A DNA stretch of 34,693 nucleotides from Pseudomonas citrullilanati (GCF_030580855.1 NZ_JAUQOP010000050.1:1-34693), one strand, 5' to 3'. Shown: positions 8,893-18,886, counted from the first letter of the stretch. Numbers and translations are program-made. The notes: generated by a model not told the origin, from the sequence alone.

Positions 8893-9001
8893 TATTAAAT
8901 TGCCCAAAGCCATGGGCGCCTCAATAATCGGTGCATTCCTTAGAAAAGCGCTGCCCACAGCGCCGCCACTCTGTCGTCGATGCCTCCCGGGAGCCGAAGT
9001 C

Positions 9002-10903
<1,902 letters not shown>

Positions 10904-11005
10904 GGAAATCGTAAACGTTGCGGTAAACGCCAGCCCCGTGGCTTCCTTCGCTGCACGGTGCGGCCCATAATCGCCAGCCTGTGCAGTGATGGCCGTGAGC
11001 CCGCA

Positions 11006-11683
11006 ATGACTATGAATCCAGAGCTTCCCGCAGACCTCGACGAGCCCCTCGTCGCGCCGCGCAAGAGTCGCAAGAACAACCCGGAGAAAACCCGGGAAAA
11101 CATTCTTCAGGAAGCCATCGTCGAATTCGTCCAGCAGGGCCTGGCCGGCGCCCGGGTCGATGCCATCGCCGAACGCATCCACACCTCCAAGCGCATGATC
11201 TATTACTACTTCGGCAGCAAGGAGCAGTTGTACATCGAGGTGCTGGAAAAGCTCTACGGCGACATCCGTGGCACCGAGGGCCGCCTGCACCTGGCCGAAC
11301 TGGCCCCGGTCCACGCGATACGGCGCCTGGTGGAATTCACCTTCGACCACCACGACCGCAACGTGGATTTCGTGCGAATCGTCGCCATCGAGAACATCCA
11401 CAACGCCGAGTACGTCAAGCAATCGCGGGTGATCAAGGCGATGAACAGCACCATCCTCGACGCCCTCGGCCTGATCCTGCGTCGCGGGGCCGAAGAGGGC
11501 GTGTTCCGGGCAGGCCTGGAGCCGCTGGATGTGCATTTGCTGATCAGCTCGTTCTGTTTTCACCGGGTGTCGAACCGCCACACCTTCGGCGAGATTTTTC
11601 AGATCGATCTGTCAGACGAAGCGATCAAGCAGCGGCATCGCCAGATGATTTGCGAATCGGTGCTGCGGTATCTGCAGGCCTGA
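11006..11683 (+). CDS. TetR-family regulator of the quinate/shikimate cluster
   Basis: This 225-residue TetR-type protein has a basic, Arg/Lys-rich N-terminal tail (RKSRKNNPEKTRENIL) followed by the helix-turn-helix at about residues 25-75. The recognition segment is GARVDAIAERIHTSKRMIYYYFGSKEQLY. The C-terminal ligand domain starts near residue 85. I use the ATG at 11006; an ATG two codons later is equally possible, and both have only a weak GAG upstream. It lies about 100 bp after quiC and converges on aroE. A TetR gene also sits beside quiC in P. aeruginosa. It probably senses a pathway intermediate and represses the quiC/MFS and aroQ-aroE promoters; that link is inference. Confidence 0.9.
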   Translation: MTMNPELPADLDEPLVAPRKSRKNNPEKTRENILQEAIVEFVQQGLAGARVDAIAERIHTSKRMIYYYFGSKEQLYIEVLEKLYGDIRGTEGRLHLAELAPVHAIRRLVEFTFDHHDRNVDFVRIVAIENIHNAEYVKQSRVIKAMNSTILDALGLILRRGAEEGVFRAGLEPLDVHLLISSFCFHRVSNRHTFGEIFQIDLSDEAIKQRHRQMICESVLRYLQA

Positions 11684-11692
11684 CAATCTGAT

Positions 11693-11788
11693 CCTTGTGG
11701 GAACGAGCTTGCTCGCGATGACGGTATGTCAGTCAACATTGATGCTGACTGATCCAGCGCTATCGCGAGCGAGCTCGCTCCCACAAGG
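11693..11788. repeat. Complete REPIN (family 1) between convergent genes
   Basis: CCTTGTGGGAACGAGCTTGC at 11693 pairs with an inverted copy ending at 11788. The loop contains a second, smaller inverted repeat (TCAGTCA...TGACTGA). It fills the gap between the TetR gene (+) and aroE (-), again in a convergent setting. Confidence 0.8.
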
Positions 11789-11803
11789 GATTGTCACCAG
11801 GCT

Positions 11804-12655
11804 TTAGTGATTCATACGCTGGAAGTGCGCCAGCATCCGCTGTGCATCCGGCGCCACGCCACTGAACAATTCAAAGGCTTTCACCGCCTGGAACACCGCC
11901 ATGGTTCCGCCATCCAGTGTGCGGCAGCCCAGGGCGCGGGCGTTGCGCAGCAGTTCGGTTTCCAGGGGGAAATAGACGATTTCCGCCACCCACAACGCGC
12001 CCCGCAGCAGCTCGGCCGGCACTGGCATGCCCGGCAACTTCGCCATGCCCATGGGAGTGGTATTGACCAGGCCGTCGGCCTCGGCCATGGCGGCGGGCAA
12101 GTCATGGCCGGCCCGGGCGCGACCGGCGCCGAAGTGCTGGTTCAGGTTGTGGGCCAGGGCCTCGGCGCGGCTGACTTCGACATCGAAGATGCTCAGCACC
12201 TGTACCCCTTCAGCCAACAGTGCGTGGGCAACGGCTGCACCGGCACCTCCGGCGCCCATCTGGACCACATGCCTACGGGAAACATCCGTCAGGCCACGGC
12301 GAAATCCTTCGGCGAACCCCAGGCAATCGGTGTTGTGGCCGACACGTTTGCCATCCTTGAGCACCACGGTATTCACCGCGCCGATCCCACGGGCCTCGGG
12401 CGATAGCTCGTCCAGCAACGGGATGATCGTCTGTTTGCACGGAAAGGTGATGTTCAGGCCGGTGAAGCGCATGCGTTCGGCGGCGCTCAGCAGGTCGGGC
12501 AGGGCGCCGCTGTCGAGGTTCAGCGTGTCGAGGTCGATCAGCCGGTAGAGATAGCGCATGCCTTGGGCATCGCCTTCGTGCTCATGCAGGGCCGGGGTGC
12601 GCGAAGCCTGGATGCCAGCACCGATCAACCCGGCCAGTACAGTGATATTCGACAT
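11804..12655 (-). CDS. aroE: Quinate/shikimate dehydrogenase (AroE family, NAD-type features)
   Basis: This 283-residue AroE-fold enzyme interconverts shikimate and 3-dehydroshikimate, and in this branch also quinate and 3-dehydroquinate. The substrate site has S18 and T20 in ASRTP, catalytic K74 in NITFPCKQ, and D110 in GHNTDCLGF. The Rossmann loop is GAGGAGAAVA. D158, at the end of the second dinucleotide-fold strand (IFDVE), is what NAD-dependent catabolic quinate/shikimate dehydrogenases carry, where NADP-dependent biosynthetic AroE has basic residues. I start at 12655 because AAGGG lies 9 nt upstream; an ATG at 12661 overlaps the aroQ stop. It is the second gene of the aroQ-aroE operon. 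A biosynthetic aroE is expected elsewhere in the genome. Confidence 0.93.
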   Translation of the reverse strand: MSNITVLAGLIGAGIQASRTPALHEHEGDAQGMRYLYRLIDLDTLNLDSGALPDLLSAAERMRFTGLNITFPCKQTIIPLLDELSPEARGIGAVNTVVLKDGKRVGHNTDCLGFAEGFRRGLTDVSRRHVVQMGAGGAGAAVAHALLAEGVQVLSIFDVEVSRAEALAHNLNQHFGAGRARAGHDLPAAMAEADGLVNTTPMGMAKLPGMPVPAELLRGALWVAEIVYFPLETELLRNARALGCRTLDGGTMAVFQAVKAFELFSGVAPDAQRMLAHFQRMNH

Positions 12656-12660
12656 GTGCA

Positions 12661-13101
12661 TCAACCCTTCAACCGCTGACTGAAATGCTCCAGGGCCAGG
12701 CGATAGCCATGGCTGCCAAACCCGCACATCACGCCGATGGCGATGGAGGAGACGAAGGAGTGATGGCGGAAGGTTTCCCGCGCATGGACGTTGGACAAGT
12801 GGACTTCGATCACCGGGATTTCGCTGGCCACCAGGGCGTCGCGGATCGCTACCGAGGTGTGGGTCCAGGCGGCCGGGTTGATGACGATGCCGGCACAGCG
12901 GCCCCGGGCGGCGTGGATCCAGTCAAGCAGCTCGCCTTCCTGGTTGGTCTGGCGAAACTCCACGGCCAGGCCGAATTCTTCAGCGGCGCGCGCGCACAGG
13001 GCGGAGATGTCCGCCAGGGTTTCATGGCCGTAGGTGGCCGGTTCGCGGGGGCCGAGCAGGTTCAGGTTCGGGCCGTTCAGGACCAGGACGATCGGAGGCA
13101 T
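12661..13101 (-). CDS. aroQ: Type II 3-dehydroquinate dehydratase (catabolic copy)
   Basis: This 146-residue type II dehydroquinase converts 3-dehydroquinate to 3-dehydroshikimate. The catalytic set is present: R19 and Y24 in the flexible lid (GPREPATYG), N74 and H80 in NPAAWTH, H100 in EVHLSN, and R107 and R111 downstream. The ATG at 13101 has GGAG nine bases upstream; a GTG five codons earlier is less likely. It is the first gene of the operon with aroE. It probably serves quinate breakdown rather than aromatic biosynthesis, because it sits in the quiC cluster and has shared operator motifs upstream. Confidence 0.95.
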   Translation of the reverse strand: MPPIVLVLNGPNLNLLGPREPATYGHETLADISALCARAAEEFGLAVEFRQTNQEGELLDWIHAARGRCAGIVINPAAWTHTSVAIRDALVASEIPVIEVHLSNVHARETFRHHSFVSSIAIGVMCGFGSHGYRLALEHFSQRLKG

Positions 13102-13162
13102 CGCAATTTTCTCCACGATTTTTATTGTTGGCTGGGTCGGAATCCAGCCGCTGGAGATAAAT

Positions 13163-13232
13163 TGTACTAGATGGTTAGTTTGGTCAAACGAAGCCGTCGA
13201 CGGAGGCTAATAAGTGTTCGATGATCGAACAC
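13163..13232 (-). promoter_or_regulatory. aroQ-aroE promoter with palindromic operator and shared motif
   Basis: GTGTTCGATGATCGAACAC (13214-13232) is a perfect palindrome apart from its central base, and its core matches GTTCGATAATCG at the quiC promoter. On the minus strand AAACTAAC-N6-GTACA (13181 down to 13163) is identical in its fixed bases to 8874-8892. A possible promoter reads TTGACC (13187-13182), a 15-bp spacer, then TACAAT (13166-13161), which would place AAACTAAC inside the spacer, a classical repressor position. The rest of 13117-13366 holds only a family-2 repeat. Confidence 0.55.
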
Positions 13233-13265
13233 GGCCTCGGCGCGGTAATGGGTGGGATAGAGGTT

Positions 13266-13356
13266 GTGGCGAGGGAGATTGCCCCGCTGGGCTGCACGGC
13301 AGCCCAAGCGTTTTGCGATTGCTGCGCACCGAGCGGGAGCCAGCGCCCTCGCCACA
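13266..13356. repeat. Family-2 REP-like inverted repeat
   Basis: It starts GTGGCGAGGGAGATTGCCCC, contains the GGGCTGC...GCAGCCC stem typical of this family, and ends with CCCTCGCCAC. The outer arms pair well and the interior is degenerate. It lies between the aroQ promoter and the 3' end of trmA. Confidence 0.65.
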
Positions 13357-13366
13357 GGGGCTTTGC

Positions 13367-14446
13367 TTAACGTCGAGTCAACAACACCCCGGATTCCATG
13401 TGGTGGGTCCAGGGAAACTGGTCGAACAGCGCGCAACGCGTGATGCGGTGGGTGTCGTTCAACTGTGCAATGTTGGCGGCGAGGGTTTCCGGGTTGCAGG
13501 AGATGTACAGGATGTTGTCGAAGCGCCGGGTCAGTTCGCAGGTGTCCGGGTCCATGCCCGCGCGAGGCGGGTCGACGAAGACGCTGCCGAACTCGTAGCT
13601 TTTCAGGTCGATGCCGTGCAGGCGCCGGAACGGCCGGACTTCGTTCAAGGCCTCGGTCAACTCCTCCGCCGACAGGCGCACCAGCGTCACGTTGCTCACG
13701 GCGTTTTCGTCCAGGTTGCTCAACGCGGCATTCACCGAGGTCTTGCTGATTTCGGTGGCCAGGACCTTGCGCACCCGGGTGGCCAGGGGCAGGGTGAAGT
13801 TGCCGTTGCCGCAGTACAACTCCAGCAGGTCGTCAGGGCGGTCGCCCAGGGCGTCATAGGCCCAGTTCAACATCTTCTGGTTCACCGTGCCATTGGGCTG
13901 GGTGAAGGCGCCTTCAGGCTGGCGATAGCTGAAGGTGCGCCCGCCCACCTCCAGTCGTTCCACCACGTAATCGTGGCCGATCACTTCGCGCTTGCCCTTG
14001 GAGCGACCAATGATGCTGACGCCCAGCTCGCTCGCCAGTTGCGTGGCTGCCGCCTGCCAATGCTCATCCAGGGGGCGGTGATAGCACAGGGTGATCATCG
14101 CATCGCCGGCCAGCGTGGTCAGGAACTCCACCTGGAACAGCTTGTGGCTCAGGGGCGCGCTGGCCTGCCAGGCGGCCTTGAGTCGCGGCATCAACTGGTT
14201 GATGCGCAGGCTGGCGATGGGGAATTGCTCGATGAGGATCGGCGTGCGCTTGTCGTCCTGGGAAAACATCGCGTAATGCCGCTCGCCGGCCTCGCGCCAC
14301 AGGCGGAATTCGGCCCGCAGGCGGAAGTTCTGCTGCGGCGAGTCGAATACCGCAGGTTCTGGTGCATCGAATGGCGCCAGCAGGTCACGCAGGCGGGTGA
14401 CCTTGTCCTGCAACTGCGTGGCATAGGCCTGGGAATCGAAAGTCAT
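13367..14446 (-). CDS. trmA: tRNA (uracil-54,C5)-methyltransferase
   Basis: TrmA methylates U54 in the T-loop of tRNAs with S-adenosylmethionine, making ribothymidine, and also modifies tmRNA. The 359 residues fit the family. The SAM motif LLELYCGNGNFTLPLA lies at about 209-224, a second motif is VFVDPPRAGMD, and the catalytic nucleophile Cys is in ISCNPETL (about 317). No N-terminal TRAM domain or Fe-S cysteine cluster is present, which separates it from RlmD/RlmC types. The start at 14446 overlaps the stop of the upstream NCS2 permease gene by 4 bp (ATGA), so the two are translationally coupled. That is an odd functional pair. Confidence 0.96.
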   Translation of the reverse strand: MTFDSQAYATQLQDKVTRLRDLLAPFDAPEPAVFDSPQQNFRLRAEFRLWREAGERHYAMFSQDDKRTPILIEQFPIASLRINQLMPRLKAAWQASAPLSHKLFQVEFLTTLAGDAMITLCYHRPLDEHWQAAATQLASELGVSIIGRSKGKREVIGHDYVVERLEVGGRTFSYRQPEGAFTQPNGTVNQKMLNWAYDALGDRPDDLLELYCGNGNFTLPLATRVRKVLATEISKTSVNAALSNLDENAVSNVTLVRLSAEELTEALNEVRPFRRLHGIDLKSYEFGSVFVDPPRAGMDPDTCELTRRFDNILYISCNPETLAANIAQLNDTHRITRCALFDQFPWTHHMESGVLLTRR

Positions 14447-15738
14447 GCGTTGAACCAACCCAACTTGATCACGAACAGGATGGACAGGATGACCAGCGCC
14501 GGGTTCAGCTCCCGGCCGCGGCCCGACGCCAGCTTGATGGCGGTCCAGGCGATGAAGCCGAAGGCGATGCCGTTGGCGATGGAGTAGGTGAACGGCATGG
14601 CCAGCGCGGTCACCACCACCGGGGCGGCGACGGTGATGTCATCCCAGTCGATTTCCGCCAGGCCCGAGGTCATCAGCACGGCGACGAACAGCAAGGCCGG
14701 CGCGGTGGCGAAGGCCGGCACGCTTCCCGCCAGGGGCGAGAAGAACAGGGCCAGCAGGAACAGGATCGCCACGACGATGGCGGTCAGGCCGGTGCGGCCG
14801 CCGGCACTGACGCCCGCCGCCGATTCGATGTAGCTGGTGGTGGTGGAGGTGCCCAGCAGCGAACCGGCCATGGCGGCGGTGCTGTCGGCGATCAGCGCAC
14901 GGCCCATCTTCGGCATGTGGCCGTCCTTGCCCATCAGCCCGGCGCGCTTGGCGACGCCGATCAGGGTGCCGGAGTTGTCGAACAGGTCGACGAACAGGAA
15001 GGCGAAGATCACGCTCACCAGGCCGATGTCCAGGGCGCCCTTGATGTCCAGTTGCAGGAACGTCGGGGCCAGGGAGGGTGGCATCGATACCACGCCGCCG
15101 AACGGTGTGAAGCCCATCAGGATCGAGACGACGGTCACCGCGAGGATGCCGATCAGCACCGCGCCGCGCACCTTCAGGGCTTCGAGCGCGACGATCAGGA
15201 CGAAACCGAGCGTGGCGAGGATCGGGGCCGGTTGTTTCAGGTCGCCGAGGCCGACCATGGTCGCCGGGTTCTTCACCACGATGCCAGCGTTGTTCAGGGC
15301 GATCAGCGCCAGGAACAGGCCGATACCGGCGGCGATGGCCGAGCGCAGCGGCAACGGGATGCTGTTGATGATCCATTCGCGGATGCGGAAGATCGACAGC
15401 AGGAAGAACAGCACCGCGGAGACGAACACCGCGCCCAGCGCCACTTGCCAGGTATGGCCCATGTGCAGGACCACGGTGTAGGTGAAGAAGGCGTTCAAGC
15501 CCATGCCCGGTGCCAGGGCGATCGGGTAGTTGGCGATCAGGCCCATGACCGTGGAGCCGATGGCCGCCGCCAGGCACGTGGCGACGAATACGGCGCCCTT
15601 GTCCATGCCGGTTTCGCCGAGGATGCTCGGGTTGACGAACAGGATGTAGGCCATGGCCAGGAAGGTCGTGACGCCCGCCAGGATCTCGGTCCGCACGTTG
15701 GTGTTGTGTGCCTTGAGTTGAAACAGCCTTTCCAGCAT
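14443..15738 (-). CDS. NCS2-family purine permease (AzgA/PbuG/AdeP type)
   Basis: This 431-residue, multi-helix inner-membrane transporter of the AzgA-like branch of NCS2 takes up adenine, guanine or hypoxanthine with protons. The signature APGMGLNAFFTYTVV is at about residues 76-90. A second conserved region, FAFLFVDLFDNSGTLIGVAKRAGL, sits in the middle, and TSTTTSYIESAAGVSAGGRTGL is the family segment around the substrate site. GGGGAG lies about 6 nt before the ATG at 15738. It heads an operon with trmA. I looked for a purine riboswitch in the roughly 200 bp upstream and saw none. Confidence 0.94.
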   Translation of the reverse strand: MLERLFQLKAHNTNVRTEILAGVTTFLAMAYILFVNPSILGETGMDKGAVFVATCLAAAIGSTVMGLIANYPIALAPGMGLNAFFTYTVVLHMGHTWQVALGAVFVSAVLFFLLSIFRIREWIINSIPLPLRSAIAAGIGLFLALIALNNAGIVVKNPATMVGLGDLKQPAPILATLGFVLIVALEALKVRGAVLIGILAVTVVSILMGFTPFGGVVSMPPSLAPTFLQLDIKGALDIGLVSVIFAFLFVDLFDNSGTLIGVAKRAGLMGKDGHMPKMGRALIADSTAAMAGSLLGTSTTTSYIESAAGVSAGGRTGLTAIVVAILFLLALFFSPLAGSVPAFATAPALLFVAVLMTSGLAEIDWDDITVAAPVVVTALAMPFTYSIANGIAFGFIAWTAIKLASGRGRELNPALVILSILFVIKLGWFNA

Positions 15739-15949
15739 GTCTGCTCCCCGTGGCGCGCCGGGCGCCGTGAATGTATCGACCTCAACAGCAAAGCACAGAC
15801 CGCCAGGGGCGCCTGTATTTTCTGCGGGGTCGGAAAAAGCCGCGCATCATACCAGCAGCGTGGCCATGTGGCTGCGATCGTCGTCGATGTTTTACCGAAG
15901 CAAAAAGAACGCCATACTGCGCGCGGTCCCGACGCTCGATAGGTATCCC

Positions 15950-16393
15950 ATGAACAGAAATCTGCTGGCAGCGGCTTGCGCATTGGCCCTGTGGTGGCCC
16001 GGGCTGCCCGCCAATGCCGCCTCGGCGCCGCCGTTGAGCGAAGTCAAGGTGCTCAAGGTCGAGTCGCCGGCCTGCGGTTTCGAGGACATCACCCCGGGGC
16101 AGGCGCAGACCCGGTGCGACCACAGTGGTGCAAGCATCAAGGTCTACGTGCTGGAAGTCGGCTATGGCCGCCAGCCCCTGGTCACGCTGGACGGCTTCGA
16201 AGTCGACGGCACTCGCTCGCCGGTCTGCGCGTTCAGCAACGGCAACCTCAACGATTGTTCGACCCGCACCAAGGTCGTCGGCTATTTGTACATCTTCGAC
16301 CTGAAGGGCAAGCAGGAAGGCACCTTCAGCTACAGCAACGTCTCGATCAACGCACCGGGCAACCGGATGTCGACCCAGCTGTACATCAAGTGA
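15950..16393 (+). CDS. Small secreted four-Cys protein (possibly DUF4879/YolA-like)
   Basis: This 147-residue protein has a Sec signal peptide ending at PANA (about residue 23). The mature domain of about 124 residues has four cysteines (SPACGFE, TRCDHSG, SPVCAF, NDCSTR) that could form two disulfides, and it is rich in beta-strand-like segments (KVYVLEVGYGRQPLV, KVVGYLYIFDLKG). It recalls the DUF4879/YolA group, but I hold that only tentatively. No function can be given. It stands alone, transcribed away from the NCS2 operon, with a weak SD (AGG) before the ATG. A periplasmic or extracellular location is the only firm inference. Confidence 0.75.
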   Translation: MNRNLLAAACALALWWPGLPANAASAPPLSEVKVLKVESPACGFEDITPGQAQTRCDHSGASIKVYVLEVGYGRQPLVTLDGFEVDGTRSPVCAFSNGNLNDCSTRTKVVGYLYIFDLKGKQEGTFSYSNVSINAPGNRMSTQLYIK

Positions 16394-16463
16394 CGGGCCG
16401 TTGGCAGGACGTGTTCCGGCAAACCTGGCTAGTCTTTAAGGAACCCCCCTGCGGAGAGTAACC

Positions 16464-17030
16464 ATGATTCCTGGAGCCGCGATTCCCCGAGTCTTGATCG
16501 CCGTCGCCGAAGGTGTCGACGACTTGCAGACCGTCACCCTGATCGACGTACTGCGCCGGGCGCAGCTCGAAGTGGCGGTGGCGAGTATCGAAGGCCGGCG
16601 GATGCTCACCTGCGCCCGCGGCACGCGCCTGACCGCCGACGGCATGCTGGTGGACGTGCTGGTGCAGGACTTCGACCTGATCGTCCTGCCCGGAGGCCTC
16701 ATCGGCGCCCAGCACCTGGCCGCCCATCAACCGCTGCAACAGTTGCTCAAGGACCAGGCTGCCGCCGGCCGCTTCTTCGCCGCCATCGGCGAGGCGCCCG
16801 CCCTGGCGTTGCAGGCTAGCGGTGTGCTGCGCCAGCGCCGCATGACCTGCCTGCCGGCGGTCAGCCAACAGCTGTCGGGCTGCACCTTCGTCGACCAACC
16901 GGTGGTGGTGGATGGTAATTGCATCACCGCCCAGGGCTCGGCCGCCGCCGTTTCGTTCGCCCTGGTCCTGGTGGAACAGCTCAGCGGCAAAGGCGTGAGG
17001 AACGTGGTGGCGGCAGAGTTGCTGGCCTGA
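16464..17030 (+). CDS. DJ-1/PfpI-fold protein lacking the catalytic Cys and Glu
   Basis: This 188-residue protein is clearly of the DJ-1/YajL branch. It has the N-terminal strand and turn VLIAVAEGVDDLQTV (10-24), LPGG at 75-78, the nucleophile-elbow region AAIGEAPALAL (106-116), and a C-terminal helix typical of the family. The expected elbow is AAICAAP. Here Gly109-Glu110 stands where the nucleophilic Cys and the next Ala should be, and Gln22 stands where the conserved Glu that tunes that Cys should be. The protein therefore should not work as a Cys-dependent deglycase, protease or peroxide sensor. A structural or binding role is possible. GGAGAG lies upstream of the ATG at 16464. It is probably monocistronic. 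Confidence 0.88.
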   Translation: MIPGAAIPRVLIAVAEGVDDLQTVTLIDVLRRAQLEVAVASIEGRRMLTCARGTRLTADGMLVDVLVQDFDLIVLPGGLIGAQHLAAHQPLQQLLKDQAAAGRFFAAIGEAPALALQASGVLRQRRMTCLPAVSQQLSGCTFVDQPVVVDGNCITAQGSAAAVSFALVLVEQLSGKGVRNVVAAELLA

Positions 17031-17040
17031 CACGCTTCAC

Positions 17041-17246
17041 TGTGGCGAGGGAGTCCCCGCCGCGTCTTCGACGCTGTGCTGTCGTGCAGTGAACTCGGGC
17101 CTGTGGCGAGGGGATTTATCCCCCGCTGGCTGCGCAGCAGCCCTAATGCAGTGGACTCGATCGTCCTGGCACAGTGAGTTGTCTGGTTGGGGCTGCTGCG
17201 CAGCCCAGCGGGGCGGTGCGACGTTTCGCTGAATCCCCTCGCCACA
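17041..17246. repeat. Cluster of family-2 REP-like repeats
   Basis: A partial copy starts at 17041 (TGTGGCGAGGGAGTCCCCGC). A long imperfect inverted repeat follows at 17102-17246: TGTGGCGAGGGGATTTATCC with a CTGCGCAGCAG stem on the left, and the mirrored CTGCTGCGCAGCCCAGCGGGG and CCCCTCGCCACA on the right. It fills most of the 340-bp gap between the DJ-1-like gene and the molybdenum hydroxylase operon. The remaining 17247-17369 is the operon's upstream region, where I cannot name a specific operator. Confidence 0.75.
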
Positions 17247-17369
17247 AAAGGCGGCGCTCGACTCTTGCGTCGTTAACTTGTCTTGAACGCTCACCCCTCC
17301 CCGAAGTCGTACCCCTTATGACGGCGGTTTCCCAAAACGCCGCGAGTACGACCAACCGTGAGGTGTTCC

Positions 17370-17903
17370 ATGAGCGCGACCCTGTCCGAAGCGACGCAGG
17401 CGTCCTTCGTCCGTCATTCCATCCGCCTGATACTCAATGGCCAGGTGCGCGAGTTGCAGGTATTGCCCTGGACCACGCTGCTGGACCTGTTGCGCGAGCA
17501 ACTGGACCTGGTCGGCAGCAAGAAAGGCTGCGACCACGGCCAATGCGGCGCGTGCACGGTGTTGCGCGATGGCAAGCGCATCAATGCCTGCCTGACCCTG
17601 GCGGTGATGTGCGACGGTGCCGAGTTGACCACCATCGAAGGCCTGGCCGGCGAGGGGGCGCTGCACCCCATGCAGCAGGCCTTCATCACCCACGACGCGT
17701 TCCAGTGTGGCTACTGCACGCCGGGACAGATCTGTTCGGCCGTCGGCCTGGCGAACGAGGGCAGGGCCCGGACCGGGGCACAGATCAGTGAACTGATGAG
17801 CGGCAATCTTTGCCGCTGCGGCGCCTACAACAATATTCGCGACGCCATCGAAGACGCCTTGCCCCACTGCCCGCGGCGCCAGGCGCAGGAGGGCGAGCAA
17901 TGA
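17370..17903 (+). CDS. Molybdenum hydroxylase 2Fe-2S subunit (PaoA-like, no Tat signal)
   Basis: This 177-residue small subunit carries two [2Fe-2S] clusters that pass electrons from the molybdenum centre to FAD. The plant-ferredoxin-type cluster uses C54, C59, C62 and C74 (CDHGQCGACTVL). The second uses C113, C116, C148 and C150 (CGYCTPGQ and CRCG). GAGGTG precedes the ATG at 17370. The E. coli relative PaoA has a Tat leader of about 50 residues. Here only 15 residues precede the ferredoxin fold and an in-frame TGA at 17319-17321 closes the frame upstream, so this enzyme is cytoplasmic. It overlaps the FAD-subunit gene by 4 bp (ATGA). Confidence 0.92.
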   Translation: MSATLSEATQASFVRHSIRLILNGQVRELQVLPWTTLLDLLREQLDLVGSKKGCDHGQCGACTVLRDGKRINACLTLAVMCDGAELTTIEGLAGEGALHPMQQAFITHDAFQCGYCTPGQICSAVGLANEGRARTGAQISELMSGNLCRCGAYNNIRDAIEDALPHCPRRQAQEGEQ

Positions 17904-18886
17904 ATCCGTTCCAATACAGCAAGCCCGACACCGTGCAGGCCGCCATCGACCTGTCGAGCCCGGTGTCGCGCTTCATCGCCGGCGGTACCAACCTGCTGGA
18001 CCTGATGAAGGAAAACCTCACCCGCCCGGCGCACCTGATCGACATCACCGGATTGCCCCTGGCGGATCTCAGCGAAACCCCGTCCGGCGGGGTCATGATC
18101 GGTGCGTTGGTGAGCAATGCCGACCTGGCCTGGCATCCGTGGATCGAGCGTCGCTACCCGCTGCTGTCCCAGGCGATCCTGGCGGGAGCCTCGCCGCAAC
18201 TGCGCAACATGGCCAGCACCGGCGGCAACTTGCTGCAACGTACCCGTTGCTACTACTTCTATGACGCCAACGTGCCGTGCAACAAACGCCAGCCCGGCAG
18301 CGGCTGTCCGGCCAAGACCGGGCTGAACCGGATCCACGCGATTTTCGGCGCCAGCGAGCACTGTGTCGCGACCCACCCGTCCGACATGTGCGTGGCACTG
18401 GCCGCCCTGGACGCGGTGGTCCATGTCCTGGGCCGGGGCGGGGCGCGGACCATCGAGTTCGCCGACTTCCACCGCCTGCCCGGCGATGCCCCGGAACGGG
18501 ACAACCAATTGGCCGACGATGAATTGATCACCGCCATCGAGTTGCCAGCCGCCGGCTTCGCCGAACACAGCCACTACCTGAAGGTCCGTGACCGGGCTTC
18601 CTACGCATTTGCCCTGGTGTCGGTGGCGGCGGCGCTGGAGCTGGACGGCCCGGTGATCCGCCAGGCGCGCCTGGCCCTGGGAGGCGTGGCCCACAAGCCC
18701 TGGCGTGACCGGGCGGTGGAAAGCGCCTTGAGCGGCCAGACCGTCAGCCGCGAAACCTTCACCGCCGCCGCCGATGCGCTGCTGCAAAACGCCGAACCTC
18801 TGGAACACAACGGCTTCAAGGTCAGGTTGGCGCGCCGGGCGATCGTCCGGGCGCTAAGCGACGCCGCACTGGGAGGACAAGCCTGA
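17900..18886 (+). CDS. Molybdenum hydroxylase FAD subunit with 4Fe-4S insertion (PaoB-like)
   Basis: This 328-residue subunit binds FAD; the pyrophosphate loop FIAGGTNLLDLM is at about 25-36 and the second FAD motif ASTGGNLLQ at 105-113. The following insertion, with C117, C127, C136 and C155 (RCYYFYD, PCNKRQPGSGC, EHC), is the feature by which PaoB-type subunits hold an extra [4Fe-4S] cluster, absent from ordinary xanthine dehydrogenase FAD domains. The start is set by the 4-bp overlap with the 2Fe-2S gene. The stop overlaps the ATG of the Mo subunit (TGATG at 18884). Electrons probably leave to O2 or a soluble acceptor. Confidence 0.92.
   Translation: MNPFQYSKPDTVQAAIDLSSPVSRFIAGGTNLLDLMKENLTRPAHLIDITGLPLADLSETPSGGVMIGALVSNADLAWHPWIERRYPLLSQAILAGASPQLRNMASTGGNLLQRTRCYYFYDANVPCNKRQPGSGCPAKTGLNRIHAIFGASEHCVATHPSDMCVALAALDAVVHVLGRGGARTIEFADFHRLPGDAPERDNQLADDELITAIELPAAGFAEHSHYLKVRDRASYAFALVSVAAALELDGPVIRQARLALGGVAHKPWRDRAVESALSGQTVSRETFTAAADALLQNAEPLEHNGFKVRLARRAIVRALSDAALGGQA

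Noticed and set aside
15739..15949. Purine riboswitch upstream of the NCS2 permease
   Set aside because: I searched the minus-strand leader for the three-helix purine aptamer core (conserved loop and junction residues) and did not find it.
17031..17369. Small gene in the 340-bp gap before the molybdenum hydroxylase operon
   Set aside because: The short open frames there run through the family-2 inverted repeats and have no conserved features or ribosome binding sites.
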